A stretch of 43,046 nucleotides of DNA, from assembly GCA_022571715.1 (NCBI GenBank), contig JACZXH010000025.1, forward strand, positions 1 through 43,046, in the 5' to 3' direction. Positions within the stretch are counted from its first letter, which is position 1, and each line of letters begins with the position of its first letter. The notes beneath the pieces are model-generated. The model was not told the origin of the DNA, did not search any database, and worked only from the letters and a program-made list of their open reading frames with translations. Below are positions 8,933 through 18,268 of the stretch, in pieces. The position numbers were made by a program, and so were the translations under genes. Origin of the DNA: Bacteroidota bacterium. GTDB taxonomy: Bacteria > Bacteroidota > Bacteroidia > Cytophagales > Cyclobacteriaceae.

Positions 8933-10069
8933 TCAGGAAGATATTAGCTTGGATATAGTCTTCCACTTTTGATCAGAAATGGCACCATAATCAAAAAAAG
9001 AAACACCTTTTGCCCCTCCATCAATCGCTGCCTGATACGCTTTTTCAAGTTGCTCTGCGCTAAGTTCGGAAACATACACTCCTGAAAAAATGGGCGCATT
9101 ATTTTTTAGAGCATCAACTCCGGACTGCGTTTGTTTGCGAATCCAGTCAATGTTTTCATTATAAAAGTTGTTATACAGCATCGGGTAAAACGCATCCAGG
9201 TCCCACCGATGCCATTGTTGGCGCACACTCTGCCAGTTGGGAAACACTGCGGCAGAAATTTGTTTGTCATATTTTTTTGCTTCCGGAACGAGTATATCAT
9301 TGACAAGCAGGGTAATGCTATCGAATCTGAACTGCCTCCATGCATCATTGGAAGAGGGGTTTGCCAGATCGGCTAGTGGGTCAATGCCTGTTTCTTCTTT
9401 GAATATGTTTCTGCAGTATGCGGAGTAGCAATAATCATACTGTGGATACTCCCTATCCTGTACAATATCATATTTGGGCTGCAGTGCTTCTGCAAGAATC
9501 ACATCCGGCAAGCGCACGTAGTCGAGGTGAATACCGTCGATTTCCGGAATCCTGGCAAGGGCACTTACATTTTTTCTGATAAAATCCTGCACTTCGGGGT
9601 GTCTCGGACATAAAAATCTATAATAATCCACATATGCGGGCTTATCCAGCACAGATTCATCCAACCCGTTTACCGCATACCAATGAGGATGATTTTCAAT
9701 CACCGCAGGAATGTTACAGGGCATAGTCCACATCCATGCATGAAATTCCATACCCAACTCATGACATGCTGGCGCTGCCTTAGCCAGGATATCTTCTTTG
9801 AGGGGTAAATGTTCGTTTTCAAAGAAGGACCAGGTGCTATTGTAAACCTCCATAAGAATGCCGTCAATACCTGCATCGCTTGCTTTGGCAAGTTTATCTT
9901 TCCAACCATCCTTGGAAAGCCCTTCTATGGGGCGAATCCATATCCAGCTTTTAAGCTGGTTTCGATTTATCTGCTGCTGTGGTCTTGAGCAGGCCTCCAG
10001 CAACACATCCGTGACCGCAAGGGCTAACGCACTATGACCAAGCGTTTTTAAAAACTGCCTTTTTTTCAT
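8933..10069 (-). CDS. Secreted family 10-like glycosyl hydrolase (GHL10/DUF187)
   Basis: The 378-residue product is a TIM-barrel glycoside-hydrolase-like protein. The frame is open up to 10165, but the start at 10069 is chosen because it gives MKKRQFLKTLGHSALALAV followed by lipobox LLEAC, an export signal with a lysine-rather-than-twin-arginine N-region. Family features are WIRPIEGLSKDGWKDKL, GIDGILMEVYNSTW, GMEFHAWMWTMPC, and EIDGIHLDYVRLPD, the last being the strand that normally carries a catalytic acid. The start codon lies 10 bases after the stop of the CBM9-like gene, so the two form an operon for an extracytoplasmic glycan. The substrate is unknown. Confidence 0.88.
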   Translation of the reverse strand: MKKRQFLKTLGHSALALAVTDVLLEACSRPQQQINRNQLKSWIWIRPIEGLSKDGWKDKLAKASDAGIDGILMEVYNSTWSFFENEHLPLKEDILAKAAPACHELGMEFHAWMWTMPCNIPAVIENHPHWYAVNGLDESVLDKPAYVDYYRFLCPRHPEVQDFIRKNVSALARIPEIDGIHLDYVRLPDVILAEALQPKYDIVQDREYPQYDYCYSAYCRNIFKEETGIDPLADLANPSSNDAWRQFRFDSITLLVNDILVPEAKKYDKQISAAVFPNWQSVRQQWHRWDLDAFYPMLYNNFYNENIDWIRKQTQSGVDALKNNAPIFSGVYVSELSAEQLEKAYQAAIDGGAKGVSFFDYGAISDQKWKTISKLISS

Positions 10070-10079
10070 ATTAAATACA

Positions 10080-11183
10080 CTAATCCGTCCTTGTGATCCA
10101 CACCCTGCCGTCGGTTTGTATGTGCCATACACTACTGCCGTCAAAGCTCGTTTGTGTGATTTCAAATAAATAAGCAGAAACGATGATCAGAGGGTGAAAT
10201 TCCATGTTTTCCAGATTAATATCTGTCACTTTCAGCAAGATAGGATCGGCTGTGAATGACCGGTTATTTTCAAAGTAAGCATGCTGCCGGTAATAAAGTT
10301 GCCTCAATGCCCATTTGATTGATTCATCCCTGTTTTCGATAAAAACAGCATGATCCGGATTTTGCGCTCTGTCTGCAAACTGTACGTATCCCCAGGTTTC
10401 AGGCCGATGCATTGCAATTACGCCTTGTGGTGACCATACCCAGTTATATTCAGGGATTGGACTTCCCGTATTTTCATTTATTTTCTTTATGTAATCGCTG
10501 CCTTTGGTCTCTAACCGCCAGTTTACCCTCGAAAAATTGATCCGCCATTGTTCGCCGCTTTGAGGTGGCCGCTTACCGGAAGCCGCTTCTTTCAACACTT
10601 CCCAAGGCAAAGCCAGTTCCACGGTCCATTTATCGTCCGTGTCCGAGGGATTGTTGATCGTTCCGAAGATTTTAATTCCTTTTTTAAGACCGCCAATATT
10701 CCAACTGTTAATAGCCGGGCCGCCATCCCGGTAGGGCTTCACAAGCATCAAATCCCAAATCGTTCCCAGTGCATTTATTTCCAGCTCATAATACAAATGA
10801 GTATCTCCGTCAGGGTCGATAAACATCTCAAAATCATTTTCATGGAATATTACCGCATCCCTGTCGGTATAGGTGGCCCAGATGTGCGGTTCCTGCAATT
10901 CAGCAGCAATATAAAAAAAGTCATCATCCCAGAGCATCTTAACCCGGGTTCTGTACAGCGGTTTTGGTTTTAAGTCTCCTTCAATATCCTGAAAATCACA
11001 TGTCCAGGCTGCATCATACCACTCTTTTTCATCAATCCAGCCATCAATTGTAATGGGTGTTCTTGCCCTGAAACAGATATAATTTTCAGAATAAGAGCGG
11101 AAATCTGTTGGCTGGGTGTAACCATACTCAAGCCACAATACATTGATAACAAGTACTGCCAGAAAATAATGGAAATATTTCAT
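10080..11183 (-). CDS. Secreted carbohydrate-binding family 9-like protein
   Basis: The 367-residue product has a signal peptide (MKYFHYFLAVLVINVLWLEYG, cleavage near YTQ). Its body resembles CBM9-like DOMON-fold proteins: ITIDGWIDEKEWYDA, VKMLWDDDFFYIAAELQEPH, NDFEMFIDPDGD, then WTVELALPWEVL and WRINFSRVNW. Such proteins bind sugar ends and are common as stand-alone secreted proteins in Bacteroidota. It is the first gene of a two-gene minus-strand operon with the GHL10-type hydrolase 10 bases downstream, so both are expected to act on one extracellular or periplasmic glycan. No catalytic residues are claimed. Confidence 0.88.
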   Translation of the reverse strand: MKYFHYFLAVLVINVLWLEYGYTQPTDFRSYSENYICFRARTPITIDGWIDEKEWYDAAWTCDFQDIEGDLKPKPLYRTRVKMLWDDDFFYIAAELQEPHIWATYTDRDAVIFHENDFEMFIDPDGDTHLYYELEINALGTIWDLMLVKPYRDGGPAINSWNIGGLKKGIKIFGTINNPSDTDDKWTVELALPWEVLKEAASGKRPPQSGEQWRINFSRVNWRLETKGSDYIKKINENTGSPIPEYNWVWSPQGVIAMHRPETWGYVQFADRAQNPDHAVFIENRDESIKWALRQLYYRQHAYFENNRSFTADPILLKVTDINLENMEFHPLIIVSAYLFEITQTSFDGSSVWHIQTDGRVWITRTD

Positions 11184-11312
11184 GATAAATTATATTGAGC
11201 CAAACAAACAACAGATGATCGCTTTAATGGGAATAATAGCAGCAAATTAATGAATTGAAGGAAATGCAGCAAACTACATTCCTGCAATATGATGACAGGA
11301 AATAGCCTTTAA

Positions 11313-11320
11313 TATATTTG
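11313..11320 (+). promoter_or_regulatory. Putative -7 element of the barrel protein gene (TATATTTG)
   Basis: TATATTTG is an exact TAnnTTTG match 27 bases before the ATG at 11348. It argues against translation starting at the TTG that overlaps it at 11318. Confidence 0.4.
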
Positions 11321-11347
11321 AGAAAAATGGTAGCTTGTCGTATTTTC

Positions 11348-11986
11348 ATGCGGATGAAAACATTTTTCTGCATAGTATTAGCGTATTTGCTTGGGTTACA
11401 TGAGCCGGCTTTTTCCCAGTCTGTAAAATTGGGTATAAAACTCAGCCCTACCATCATATTCAACAGGTTTGTTTCACATTCAGACTCCATTGCCATCAAT
11501 AACACACAGAATGACAAACGGTTTACATTCGGACTGACGGCCGATTTTGGTCTGACGGACAATTACTTTTTCAGCACCGGCGTATTGTACAGTCTGCGTA
11601 AGGTGACCTTTGCTGCTGTAAATCTGAATTCCGGTGAATCTGATACGGAACAGTACAGCCTGGAATACATCGAATTGCCATTGACATTGAAACTGTACAC
11701 AAATGACATAGGAGTGGATTCAAAGATCTATTTTCAGCCTGGCTTCACATTGGACTTTTTGGTAAACTGGAAGGGAATTAATAAAAATGACAACCGGGTT
11801 AACGGTTTTTACTTTTTCGATTCCTCTTTTTACATCGGGGCCGGGTTGGAAAAAATGCTTGGCGTTACTACCGCTTTTTTTGCAGGGTTATTTTATCAAC
11901 GGGGACTGGTTGACATTGCCAACAAAAATGATGACATCACGTTAAAGAATGATCTGTTAGGACTGGACCTGGGGCTACGGTTTTAG
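11348..11986 (+). CDS. Outer-membrane beta-barrel protein (PorT-like)
   Basis: The product of about 212 residues has a signal peptide (MRMKTFFCIVLAYLLGL, cleavage after AFSQ). It continues as alternating beta strands: VKLGIKLSPTIIFNRF, FTFGLTADFGLTDNYFFSTG, LEYIELPLTLKLYTN, IYFQPGFTLDFLVNWKG, ending GLDLGLRF with a terminal Phe, typical of outer-membrane insertion. The family is the porin/PorT-like barrel proteins frequent in Bacteroidota. The start at 11348 or 11354 is preferred because it begins a normal signal peptide; the frame opens slightly earlier. Its function is unknown and the neighbours do not help. Confidence 0.82.
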   Translation: MRMKTFFCIVLAYLLGLHEPAFSQSVKLGIKLSPTIIFNRFVSHSDSIAINNTQNDKRFTFGLTADFGLTDNYFFSTGVLYSLRKVTFAAVNLNSGESDTEQYSLEYIELPLTLKLYTNDIGVDSKIYFQPGFTLDFLVNWKGINKNDNRVNGFYFFDSSFYIGAGLEKMLGVTTAFFAGLFYQRGLVDIANKNDDITLKNDLLGLDLGLRF

Positions 11987-12046
11987 TTCAGTAAGTAATC
12001 TGAATTCTACAAAAAGCTTTGCTAACTAATGGCTGAAATGACTCAC

Positions 12047-12466
12047 TCACTCTCCCCACGCCGACAGCACCAATTTCCTGGATCCCCCGTGATTACGATG
12101 CTCACACAGATATATGCCCTGCCAGGTCCCCAGGTTTAAACGGCCTTTAGTAACGGGTATATGCAAACTGGCGCCAAGCAGCGACGACTTAATATGGGCC
12201 GGCATGTCATCTGCACCTTCAAACGTGTGCCGGTAATAGGGCGCATTTTCAGGAACGATCTTGTTGAAGTGGCTTTCGAAGTCATCTCTCACAGTTGGAT
12301 CTGCATTTTCATTGATTGTAAGGCTGGCAGAAGTATGCTTTATAAATACCTGCAGCATACCGTTCCGTATTTCCTTGATTTCAGGCAGACCATTTATAAT
12401 TTCATGAGTAATCAGATGAAACCCCCTGGAATGCGGTTGCAGTTGTATTTCATTTTGAAAAAACAT
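12047..12466 (-). CDS. YjbQ/UPF0047 family protein (secondary thiamine-phosphate synthase type)
   Basis: The 139-residue product matches the YjbQ family throughout: HTSASLTINENADPTVRDDF, the histidine-bearing YYRHTFEGADDMPAHIKSSL, and RLNLGTWQGIYLCEHRNHGG near the end. Members can show weak thiamine-phosphate synthase activity in vitro, though their physiological role is uncertain. Length agrees with the family. The ATG at 12466 is chosen; an upstream TTG would add only two residues and would lie inside the putative promoter. It is a single-gene unit. Confidence 0.93.
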   Translation of the reverse strand: MFFQNEIQLQPHSRGFHLITHEIINGLPEIKEIRNGMLQVFIKHTSASLTINENADPTVRDDFESHFNKIVPENAPYYRHTFEGADDMPAHIKSSLLGASLHIPVTKGRLNLGTWQGIYLCEHRNHGGSRKLVLSAWGE

Positions 12467-12469
12467 GGT

Positions 12470-12477
12470 CAAAGTTA
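12470..12477 (-). promoter_or_regulatory. Putative -7 element of the yjbQ-type gene (TAACTTTG)
   Basis: TAACTTTG is read on the minus strand only 3 bases before the ATG at 12466. If real, the transcript would be leaderless. No matching -33 box is visible. Confidence 0.35.
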
Positions 12478-12547
12478 ATTAGTCCGATAAACTTTTTGGT
12501 GATCCTTTTTGCATTTTCTGAGTTTGTTGACCGTTCTTAATTATGTG

Positions 12548-13939
12548 TTATTGATCCAGATGCCTTTCATAGGCGCCCAGGTCCGGAAGGCTGTCTCTTT
12601 TTATTCCATCCAGGTCAGTGTCAACGCCTGAAAAAATACCGGCGTTTATTGCCGGCGATAATGAATCAATATGATAATCATAACCGAAAGGATTTACAAA
12701 AAGGGGGTCCGTATTCAGTAGGTTGTTGTTTATATCAAAATCCAGAGATGTTGTTTTAAGTATGCTATACCGGATAGAAACCTGAAAATCAGCCCCGCCG
12801 TCATTGTTCAATATGATTTCATCATTGAAGTCACCCCAGATGATGCTGTTAAGCACATCCAACTTCACATCTTCCGTCACTACAGTACCATCGGCTAACA
12901 CCAGGTTATCGCTGACAACAAACAACGGGTTTTCACGAAAAAAAGTAAAAGAAAAGTTAGAAAAAGTGCAGTTTAAATACCTGTAATTACCTCCTGCAAA
13001 ATTTCCGACTACAAATTCCGCACAATTATCAAACAGGCAATTCAATGCTGTCAGGTCTGAACTGAAGGCAATAAGTCCTGTCCTCGAAATATTTTCAATC
13101 TTCACACTTTCGAGCACCAGGTCAGGAATGGTATCGTTGTCAGGCGTACCCAACCAGATACCGTATTCGGAATTCCGGATATCCGTATATGCTATCCGGT
13201 TATCCCTGCTTCCTTCCAGGAAAAAAATACCACCCCACTGCCCGGGTGAATCTTTAAACTTATCATCCAATCTATCATTTAAAAAGGTGATACGCTGATC
13301 GGATGTGCCCACAGCGTTTATGGTACCTTTCACAAATATGGAAGACTCCTTGTGGGAAAATATTTTTGTTCCCGGATTGATTGTTAATGTGCAAAGGCTA
13401 TCTACAAGTATGGAATTGAAGATAACATACGGCCTGCTGCCTGTCCAGATAGTGTTGCAGGCCAGGATGGAGTCACTGAAATAAAAAGCATCCTGACCCC
13501 AGGCGATTAGTTGAACCTGCTGCAGGTTACCATTGGTTTCAAACAATACGGCATCTTCCACAATAAACGGGAGGTCTTCATCTTTCGGGTCAATAAAAGC
13601 ATCTACCAGTACAAGCATACTGTCTCCCCCAAGCAACCGTATGCTCTCAAACGACCGGTTTTTCAGGCCGTTTACCGTAATCGTGAAGGGCGAATTATCG
13701 CTACTTTCGAGAATGATAGAAGAGATATTTATGGCCTTAGGGTCATCGTTATACACAATAAACCTATTAGTGATGGTCAGCGCATCGGTAAATACGGTGT
13801 CAAAAAGTACGGTATCAGCTGAGAACCTTAGTTTTGCTGCAGGATCAAATGTAAACATCTGTTCCTCTGGCTGACACGATAGAAAAAGTGTAGCCGCAAG
13901 CAGTAGTATATAAATACCTGTTAGCTGTAATTGCTTCAT
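12548..13939 (-). CDS. Lipoprotein with right-handed beta-helix repeats
   Basis: The 463-residue product starts with a signal peptide ending in lipobox LFLSC (Cys22). Residues about 30-150 form an immunoglobulin-like region (FDTVFTDALTITNRFIVYN). The rest is a right-handed parallel beta-helix of the Pel/choice-of-anchor type, with repeats such as SSIFVKGTINAVGTSDQRITF, GQWGGIFF, NRIAYTDIRNSEYGIWLG and LTALNCLFDNC. The C-terminus SLPDLGAYERH is typical of this Bacteroidota family. It is a cell-surface or periplasmic protein. Beta-helix folds often bind or cut polysaccharides, but no catalytic site is evident. Confidence 0.87.
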   Translation of the reverse strand: MKQLQLTGIYILLLAATLFLSCQPEEQMFTFDPAAKLRFSADTVLFDTVFTDALTITNRFIVYNDDPKAINISSIILESSDNSPFTITVNGLKNRSFESIRLLGGDSMLVLVDAFIDPKDEDLPFIVEDAVLFETNGNLQQVQLIAWGQDAFYFSDSILACNTIWTGSRPYVIFNSILVDSLCTLTINPGTKIFSHKESSIFVKGTINAVGTSDQRITFLNDRLDDKFKDSPGQWGGIFFLEGSRDNRIAYTDIRNSEYGIWLGTPDNDTIPDLVLESVKIENISRTGLIAFSSDLTALNCLFDNCAEFVVGNFAGGNYRYLNCTFSNFSFTFFRENPLFVVSDNLVLADGTVVTEDVKLDVLNSIIWGDFNDEIILNNDGGADFQVSIRYSILKTTSLDFDINNNLLNTDPLFVNPFGYDYHIDSLSPAINAGIFSGVDTDLDGIKRDSLPDLGAYERHLDQ

Positions 13940-14146
13940 AAATGTTTCCGGTAGAAAACGAATAACGGACCTGATTATTTTAATAACAAGGCTCTACTGT
14001 TATTTAAACTGGAATGATCAAATATGTAAATACATAAATGCGTAAATGATTGAATACGAAAATATTTTTTATTGCTAATTTTGAATATTTCTTTCCCGGT
14101 TATTCTTGCCAATAAAAATTTATATTAGCATTTTAACATTCAGTTA

Positions 14147-15220
14147 TTAATCCGTGCTGCCTTCACTCATTTTGGCTGCATGATCAGCAAGACGAAGTTT
14201 TTCAATGAACGTACCAATTTCACCGTCCATAACTGTTGGTAGGTTATGCTGTGAATATCCTATCCGATGATCAGTAACCCTGCCCTGTGGATAGTTGTAT
14301 GTACGGATCTTATCCGAACGGTCGCCACTCCCTACCATCGTTTTGCGTTTGGCGCCTACCTCTTCGTTGTGTTTTTTAAGCTCTATCTCATACAACCGCG
14401 AACGCAATACTTTGAGGGCTTTGTCAAAGTTCTTCAACTGTGATTTCTGGTCCTGGCAGGTTACTACGATTCCCGAAGGGATGTGGGTAAGCCGTATTGC
14501 CGAATAAGTTGTATTCACCGATTGTCCACCGGGTCCAGAAGAGCAATAGGTGTCTTTTCTCACATCATTCATGTCTATTTCCACCTCCACTTCATCCATC
14601 TCGGGCAATACGACTACAGAAGCAGCCGAAGTATGAACCCTGCCCTGTGTTTCGGTGGCCGGTATACGCTGTACACGGTGAACACCTGATTCATATTTCA
14701 TTTGGCCATACACATCCTCGCCTGATAAGGAGCATACAATTTCTTTATATCCTCCGGAAGTGCCCTCCTGAAGATCCATAATAGTCATTTTCCATCTCAT
14801 TTTATCGGCAAATCGCTGATACATTCTGAAAAGATCTCCGGCAAAAATAGCAGCTTCATCACCTCCAGTGCCCGCCCTGATTTCCAGGATCACATCTTTG
14901 GAATCATTTGGGTCTTTCGGAATCATCATCTGTTTCAATTCTTCTTCAATCTGTTCTTTTTTTAGAGGCAGTTCTTCCATTTCCTCCTTCGCCATTTTGC
15001 GGAACTCCAGATCTTTTTCAGTATTCAGTACCACTTTAGCTGATTCAATATTGCTGAGGATATTTTTATATTCTTCGTATTTCATAACCACTTTTTCAAG
15101 ACCCTTGTATTCTTTGTTGAGCAGCGAATACTTCTTCATGTCCTTGATGGTATCGGGCTGTACAAGGAGCTGTCCTACTTCTTCAAATCTGTTTTTAATT
15201 TCTTCAAGTTTGTCAATCAT
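14147..15220 (-). CDS. prfA: Peptide chain release factor 1
   Basis: RF1 ends translation at UAA and UAG. The 357-residue product has the full family length. The codon-reading tripeptide is PAT at 187-189 (RIPATETQGRVHTSA), which marks RF1 rather than RF2. The peptidyl-tRNA hydrolysis motif GGQ is at 231-233 (SSGPGGQSVNTTYSA). RAGTGGDEA at 115-123 is also typical. There is no frameshift site like the one in RF2 genes. The gene is transcribed away from the DUF3365 gene. A 207-base AT-rich spacer (13940-14146) separates its end from the next minus-strand gene and holds nothing recognisable. Confidence 0.98.
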   Translation of the reverse strand: MIDKLEEIKNRFEEVGQLLVQPDTIKDMKKYSLLNKEYKGLEKVVMKYEEYKNILSNIESAKVVLNTEKDLEFRKMAKEEMEELPLKKEQIEEELKQMMIPKDPNDSKDVILEIRAGTGGDEAAIFAGDLFRMYQRFADKMRWKMTIMDLQEGTSGGYKEIVCSLSGEDVYGQMKYESGVHRVQRIPATETQGRVHTSAASVVVLPEMDEVEVEIDMNDVRKDTYCSSGPGGQSVNTTYSAIRLTHIPSGIVVTCQDQKSQLKNFDKALKVLRSRLYEIELKKHNEEVGAKRKTMVGSGDRSDKIRTYNYPQGRVTDHRIGYSQHNLPTVMDGEIGTFIEKLRLADHAAKMSEGSTD

Positions 15221-15249
15221 GAATCGAATTAGTTGATCGTTACAAGGGG

Positions 15250-15257
15250 CAAAAGTA
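15250..15257 (-). promoter_or_regulatory. Putative -7 element of prfA (TACTTTTG)
   Basis: TACTTTTG on the minus strand fits TAnnTTTG and lies 29 bases before the prfA ATG. No clear -33 TTTG is seen at the standard spacing. Confidence 0.38.
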
Positions 15258-15328
15258 ACAAAACATGATATTTCTTGTTTCCTTTATTATTATTAGTACA
15301 ACATTCGTCAGTTTATTACTTTTATACT

Positions 15329-16006
15329 ATGAAAATAAAAAGAACAACAGCATTCCGGTTCAAGACTTTTGTTGTAATACTATTAATAGTATCCTGCAGC
15401 GGAAGAATAAACCAAGAAGACCGCGAAGCTGCCAGCATAGGCATGAGAAACCGGGAAGTAAAAAAAGTTAGTCAGGCCGATATTTACATAACAGGTCTAC
15501 TGCGTGGAAGGCAAATTGCAGAAGCAGCTCAACTATTATTAGCCAATAAGTTGAAAGAAACTATGTTAAACGAAGATGTACAAAAAGCGATCAGGTATTG
15601 TAATATACAGGCGTATCCGGTTATTGATTCTCTTTCCAAGTTATACCGGGCAAGTATCAAAAGGGTGAGCCTAAAGCTTCGTAATCCATATGATGCACCC
15701 GACAGCCTGGAAGATATCCTATTAAATGCCTATCATTATAATGTGGAATATAATATGGCCTTGCAGGACAATATTATTTCCCTGGATGATAATTATCTGT
15801 TATACACGATGCCGATACTTATCAGTGATCCGGTTTGCCTCAAGTGCCACGGCAAAAAGGGTAGTGAAGTTTCGGATGAGACTTTATCACTGCTTAAATC
15901 ACTATACCCTTACGATAGCGCCACCGGCTATAAGATGAATGACCTCCGTGGAATGTGGAGCATCCGCCTACCTGTTAGAGAAATAGTGAACTCTATGGAT
16001 AACTAA
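15329..16006 (+). CDS. DUF3365/Tll0287-like lipoprotein with a c-type haem motif
   Basis: The 225-residue product starts at the ATG at 15329, giving a short signal with lipobox LIVSC (Cys23). The Tll0287-like (DUF3365) domain follows, with SLKLRNPYDAPDSLE and a PAS-like sensor layout. A single CLKCH haem c attachment motif is at 170-174 (DPVCLKCHG), so covalent haem in the periplasm is expected. Proteins of this family are haem sensors or electron carriers, often fused to signalling domains. This one is stand-alone and has no output domain. The longer frame from a TTG at 15275 would give an unlikely signal peptide. Confidence 0.85.
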   Translation: MKIKRTTAFRFKTFVVILLIVSCSGRINQEDREAASIGMRNREVKKVSQADIYITGLLRGRQIAEAAQLLLANKLKETMLNEDVQKAIRYCNIQAYPVIDSLSKLYRASIKRVSLKLRNPYDAPDSLEDILLNAYHYNVEYNMALQDNIISLDDNYLLYTMPILISDPVCLKCHGKKGSEVSDETLSLLKSLYPYDSATGYKMNDLRGMWSIRLPVREIVNSMDN

Positions 16007-16098
16007 ATGGCTATGTCTGATTTGCCCAGGTACTTTTCTTTTTATAAAATGGATACCCTAAATGATCTTTTTATAAGTTGTTATGAAGATATGAGCTT

Positions 16099-18183
16099 AT
16101 GAAAATAATCACCACCCTTACCCTAGCGCTTACCCTGGCAACACTTTGTTACGCGCAGAATGAAAAATTTTCCATTGAAGATGTGCTGAGCTCTTCATTT
16201 CCATCATCACTCACATCAGCGCCGAAATCAGCCAGAATAGTATGGTTACAAAATGCGGAAGGGGTTCGTAATATCTGGCTGGCTGAAGCTCCGGATTATA
16301 AAGGCCGTATGGTTACAGATTATGATCAGGACGACGGCCACGAGATTAGCAATATTCAGTTTACTCCTGATGAAAAAAGTATTATTTACGTGCGTGGAGG
16401 TGCGCCGAACAGCAGCGGTGAAATACCCAACCCGACTTTAAATCCGGGGGGCAACGAGAGAGCTATATGGATAATTGACATGTCTTCTTTAGAAAAAAGA
16501 AAGCTTGCAGAAGGGTCCGGCCCTAAAGTTTCTCCGACTGGCGATATATTGGCCTTTCTGAAAGACGGACAGGTCTGGAACATTGATTTGAATGACGAAG
16601 AAGCAAAACCGGAAAAATGGTTTACCATAAGGGGTAAAGCAGGTTCCTTGACCTGGTCACCTGACGGTACGGCGCTTGCATTTGTTAGCAATCGCAAAGA
16701 CCATGGGTATGTGGGAATCTACAAGAATGATGAAAAGCAGCTCACTTATTTGGACCCGAGTGTAGATCATGACTCGGAGCCTGCCTGGTCACCGGATGGC
16801 AGGCAAGTGGCATTTATCCGGCGCCCCAATGAAGACGGCATCCTGCCTTTCACTCCTCGAAGAACGGCTTTACCATGGTCAATTCATATTGTGGATATAA
16901 ATACGGAAAAATCCAGACAGATATGGAAAGCCAGTGAGGGGACCGGCAGCGCTTTCAGAAGAATTTCAGCAGGCAATCAGCTTTTATGGGGCGCTGATAA
17001 TCAGATCATTTTTCCGTATGAGGGCGATGGGTGGACACACTTATATTCAGTGAACAGCCTTTCGGGCGATGTCAGATTGCTGACTCCCGGGGCATTTGAA
17101 GTGCAATTTGCATCGCTTTCACCTGATGGCAGGTTTGTTATTTATGATTCGAACGAAAATGATTCCGACCGCAAGCATATCTGGAAAGCCAGCGTATCAG
17201 GCGGAAAGACAGATCAGATTACATCCGGAGTGAATATTGAATGGGCGCCGGTAGTTATTCCAGGTGATCAGACCGTTGCTTACATAACCTCCGGACCTTC
17301 CTCTCCAGCCCAGGCCGTTGTTTTGAAACCCGCTGCGAAGCAGGCAACTCCGCTTGATCCAGACGCTATTCCCAAACGGTTCCCATCCAGGCATCTGATT
17401 ACACCACGGCAAGTGTTTTTTTCGGCAGCCGATGGTATGAAAATTCACGGTCAACTTTTTATTCCGAAAGACACAAATCCGGGACAAAAACATCCGGCTG
17501 TTTTGTTTTTCCATGGCGGATCACGACGACAAATGCTTCTGGGGTTCCATCATCGGGGCTATTACCACAATGCCTATTCATTCAATCAGTACCTGGTTTC
17601 GAAAGGGTACGTAGTGCTATCGGTAAATTACCGGAGTGGGATTGGTTATGGCATGGAGTTTCGCGAAGCGCTCAATTACGGTGCACGGGGCGCAAGTGAG
17701 TTTAATGATGTGATGGGTGCAGGGCTCTATCTCAGGGGCAGGCCGGATGTGGATCCAGATAAAATCGGGTTATGGGGTGGCTCATATGGCGGCTTCCTTA
17801 CTGCAATGGGGCTGGCCAAAGCCAGCGACCTCTTTGCCGCTGGGGTTGACCTCCATGGAGTACATGACTGGAATATTGTGATCCGTAATTTTGTTCCTAC
17901 ATACGATGCAGGTAAAAATGCCAAAGCAGCAGAGTTGGCATTTGAATCTTCGCCCATGGCCTATGTGGATACATGGAAATCGCCTGTATTGCTGATCCAT
18001 GGTGATGATGACCGGAATGTCCCGTTCAGCGAGTCTGTTGATCTTGCTGAAGCGCTCAGAAGGCAGGGTGTAGCGTTTGAACAGTTAATCTTTCCGGACG
18101 AGGTTCATGGCTTTCTTTTACATGCTTCCTGGATAAAGGCATATAAAGCTGCAGCAGATTTTTTTGACAGGAAATTGAAATAA
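16099..18183 (+). CDS. Secreted S9 family (prolyl oligopeptidase/DPP-type) serine peptidase
   Basis: The 694-residue product has a cleavable signal peptide (MKIITTLTLALTLATLCYAQ). Residues about 45-420 form a WD40-like beta-propeller with recurring SPDG motifs (LTWSPDGTALAF, PAWSPDGRQVAF, ASLSPDGRFVIY). The alpha/beta-hydrolase domain covers about 440-694. The catalytic triad is Ser562 in GGSYGG, Asp638 in HGDDDRNVP and His670 in DEVHGF. The family cleaves short peptides, often after proline, in the periplasm or outside. It is followed at the same locus, on the opposite strand, by a Kazal-type inhibitor lipoprotein. Confidence 0.94.
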   Translation: MKIITTLTLALTLATLCYAQNEKFSIEDVLSSSFPSSLTSAPKSARIVWLQNAEGVRNIWLAEAPDYKGRMVTDYDQDDGHEISNIQFTPDEKSIIYVRGGAPNSSGEIPNPTLNPGGNERAIWIIDMSSLEKRKLAEGSGPKVSPTGDILAFLKDGQVWNIDLNDEEAKPEKWFTIRGKAGSLTWSPDGTALAFVSNRKDHGYVGIYKNDEKQLTYLDPSVDHDSEPAWSPDGRQVAFIRRPNEDGILPFTPRRTALPWSIHIVDINTEKSRQIWKASEGTGSAFRRISAGNQLLWGADNQIIFPYEGDGWTHLYSVNSLSGDVRLLTPGAFEVQFASLSPDGRFVIYDSNENDSDRKHIWKASVSGGKTDQITSGVNIEWAPVVIPGDQTVAYITSGPSSPAQAVVLKPAAKQATPLDPDAIPKRFPSRHLITPRQVFFSAADGMKIHGQLFIPKDTNPGQKHPAVLFFHGGSRRQMLLGFHHRGYYHNAYSFNQYLVSKGYVVLSVNYRSGIGYGMEFREALNYGARGASEFNDVMGAGLYLRGRPDVDPDKIGLWGGSYGGFLTAMGLAKASDLFAAGVDLHGVHDWNIVIRNFVPTYDAGKNAKAAELAFESSPMAYVDTWKSPVLLIHGDDDRNVPFSESVDLAEALRRQGVAFEQLIFPDEVHGFLLHASWIKAYKAAADFFDRKLK

Positions 18184-18268
18184 ATGCAGGAAATAAAAAA
18201 TTGTACAACCGCCCGGTATCACTACTCGAAAGGGACGCCAGATTGATGAAATAACGTGGCAATTTTCA

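Noticed and set aside
12161-12478. Plus-strand frame opposite the yjbQ-type gene
   Set aside because: It is antisense to a complete, well-conserved family protein.
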